A stretch of 15,161 nucleotides of DNA from Flavobacteriales bacterium UBA7325 (lineage in GTDB: Bacteria; Bacteroidota; Bacteroidia; Flavobacteriales_D; Crocinitomicaceae), in contig DKPV01000044.1 of assembly GCA_002471375.1 (NCBI GenBank), positions 1-15,161 of the forward strand, in the 5' to 3' direction. The translations under genes and the position numbers were made by a program. The notes below the pieces were generated by a model. The model was not told the origin of the DNA. It did no database searches and saw nothing but the letters and a program-made list of their open reading frames with translations. Positions 14,287 to 15,161 of the stretch are shown one piece after another (positions within the stretch are counted from its first letter, which is position 1; every line of letters begins with the position of its first letter).

Positions 14287-14315
14287 ATCTATAATTAGTC
14301 TCTAAATCTGAATTT

Positions 14316-14882
14316 ATGCCGATCACATTTAATTCGAAAATTGGACACCTAACGAAATTGAAAACGCATTATATTTATGTGACCAGTGATATTCTGAATC
14401 AATTTTTTGAAGAAAGTGATGAGCATAAATTGAAGCAGCGCTTTCATATCACAATAAATTATGAAGTTCGCTGGCAAGAAGGTACGACTTCATTAGGAAA
14501 TAACTTAGCACACATCCCCCTCTCAAAGGCTCGAATGAAAATTATTGATGTTCAAGTAAATGACCATGTGAGCGTCAGTCTAGAAAAAGATCGATCAGAC
14601 TATGGATTTGACGTTCCTGAGCAATTTGAAGCCGTTCTAGCGAAAGATCCAAACGGTGAAAAGCGCTTCTTATCCATGAGCAAAGGTAAAAGGAAAGCTA
14701 TCATTTATATGATCATTCAAATCAAATCAAGTGAGAAGAGAATTGATAAAAGTCTATTCTTCATTGAAAACCTAAAACGAGCACCGATAGGAAAAGAAAC
14801 GATGAGACATCTTCTTGTAAGATTTACCTTAGGAATTCTGTATATTCGTCCCATATTTTTGAGCTATGAGAGTGTATCTTGA
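14316..14882 (+). CDS. DUF1905 plus YdeI/OmpD-associated family protein
   Basis: A soluble protein of 188 residues with no signal peptide. Residues about 1-95 fit the DUF1905 beta-barrel-like domain (ITFNSKIGHL, HYIYVTSDILNQF, LAHIPLSKARMKII). Residues about 98-165 fit the YdeI/OmpD-associated 'bacteriocin-protection' domain: YGFDVPEQFEAVLAKDPNGEKRFLSMSKGKRKAIIYMI, then a helical segment with KRIDKSLFFIENL. This two-domain form is common in Bacteroidota and its molecular function is unknown. The final 20 residues (from VRFTLGILYI on) are hydrophobic, unlike the family's usual charged end. They run over the start of the cysteine desulfurase gene by 17 nt, so the end may reflect a shifted or lost stop. 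The start at 14316 follows the VWA terminator by 29 bp. Confidence 0.82.
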   Translation: MPITFNSKIGHLTKLKTHYIYVTSDILNQFFEESDEHKLKQRFHITINYEVRWQEGTTSLGNNLAHIPLSKARMKIIDVQVNDHVSVSLEKDRSDYGFDVPEQFEAVLAKDPNGEKRFLSMSKGKRKAIIYMIIQIKSSEKRIDKSLFFIENLKRAPIGKETMRHLLVRFTLGILYIRPIFLSYESVS

Positions 14883-15161
14883 CAATGCGGCAACAACGCC
14901 ATTAGCCCCAGAGGTTCTGGAGGCAATGATTCCAGTCTTACGTGAGGATTTTGGAAACCCTTCATCATCCCATGCATTTGGGCGTGAAACGAAAGCGCTA
15001 ATTGAAACATCTAGACGCTCGATTGCAAAGCACTTAAACTGTCAACCATCTGAGATTATTTTCACTTCAGGAGGAACAGAGGCTGATAACATGGCTCTGT
15101 ACTCGGCAGTAGAGTTAGATGGAGTCACGCATATTATCACTTCAAAAATTGAACATCACGC
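14866..15161 (+). CDS. Cysteine desulfurase, NifS/IscS-type (5' part only)
   Basis: The ATG at 14866 opens a frame that runs to the window edge (98 codons plus two bases). It begins MRVYLDNAATTPLAPEVLEA, the unmistakable N-terminus of NifS/IscS cysteine desulfurases, PLP enzymes that take sulfur from cysteine for Fe-S clusters and tRNA thiolation. Further family marks are FGNPSSSHAFGRETKALIE, IIFTSGGTEADNMAL and the IEHHA at the end, which holds the conserved active-site His. The catalytic Cys and PLP Lys lie beyond the window, so the class (NifS/IscS or other) rests on the N-terminal third alone. The start overlaps the preceding gene by 17 nt in another frame, suggesting coupling. Confidence 0.94.
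   Translation, partial: MRVYLDNAATTPLAPEVLEAMIPVLREDFGNPSSSHAFGRETKALIETSRRSIAKHLNCQPSEIIFTSGGTEADNMALYSAVELDGVTHIITSKIEHH

Noticed and set aside
1..15161. CRISPR array, tRNA or rRNA genes, intact insertion sequence, prophage or defence system
   Set aside because: I found no regularly spaced repeats, no cloverleaf-like sequences, no transposase or integrase gene with intact motifs, and no nuclease, toxin or defence domains. A tool-based scan (tRNAscan, PADLOC/DefenseFinder, ISfinder) would be the decisive test.

Overview
The window looks like a piece of chromosome from a marine member of the Bacteroidota, most likely Flavobacteriales. The signs are low GC, almost no Shine-Dalgarno sequences, several matches to the Bacteroidota -7 promoter element TAnnTTTG, a bS16 ribosomal protein with a long acidic tail, a DUF983 protein, and a green-type proteorhodopsin with Met at the colour-tuning site. 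I see no tRNA, rRNA, CRISPR array or intact mobile element. The content is ordinary chromosomal genes, with several partly decayed or oddly built loci between them.

Layout, left to right. (1) 1-587, minus: 5' part of rpsP (bS16), behind a short leader with a hairpin. (2) 761-1774, plus: an XRE-like regulator, followed by a possible decayed reading frame and a bidirectional terminator. (3) 2146-2898, minus: a monocistronic proton-pumping proteorhodopsin with a glycine at the carotenoid-antenna fenestration site. (4) 3361-4584, plus: an exported protein with a CsgG/LpoB-like N-terminal part, ending at a strong hairpin terminator. (5) 4711-7495, plus: an exported S9 peptidase one base ahead of a GNAT acetyltransferase. 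(6) 7577-8376, plus: an N-terminally short SRPBCC protein overlapping a TspO/MBR membrane protein by 4 nt. (7) 10679-8373, minus: a compact run of a VanX-like D-Ala-D-Ala dipeptidase lipoprotein, a DtxR-family regulator with a Cys-rich tail, and an M28 peptidase whose signal peptide starts upstream of its first ATG. (8) 10757-11953, plus: an aspartate/aromatic-type aminotransferase, stopping exactly where a convergent DUF983 gene and its 39-residue upstream neighbour end. (9) 12583-13032, minus: a stump of a CcoI/CopA-type P1B ATPase. (10) 13093-14232, plus: an exported von Willebrand factor A protein with a terminator. (11) 14316-15161, plus: a DUF1905/YdeI-like protein overlapping the 5' end of a cysteine desulfurase gene.

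How the genes may fit together. Proteorhodopsin makes light-driven proton motive force. SRPBCC and TspO proteins of this kind often sit in light-response and photolyase/carotenoid cassettes of Bacteroidota, so the 7.6-8.4 kb pair may belong to the same photobiology, although it is 5 kb away. The VanX-DtxR-M28 run combines two secreted peptidases with a metal-dependent regulator. I find no convincing new multi-gene defence or mobile system. The points most worth a second look are the rhodopsin antenna site, the missing start codon of the M28 gene, the Cys tail on DtxR and the ATPase remnant.
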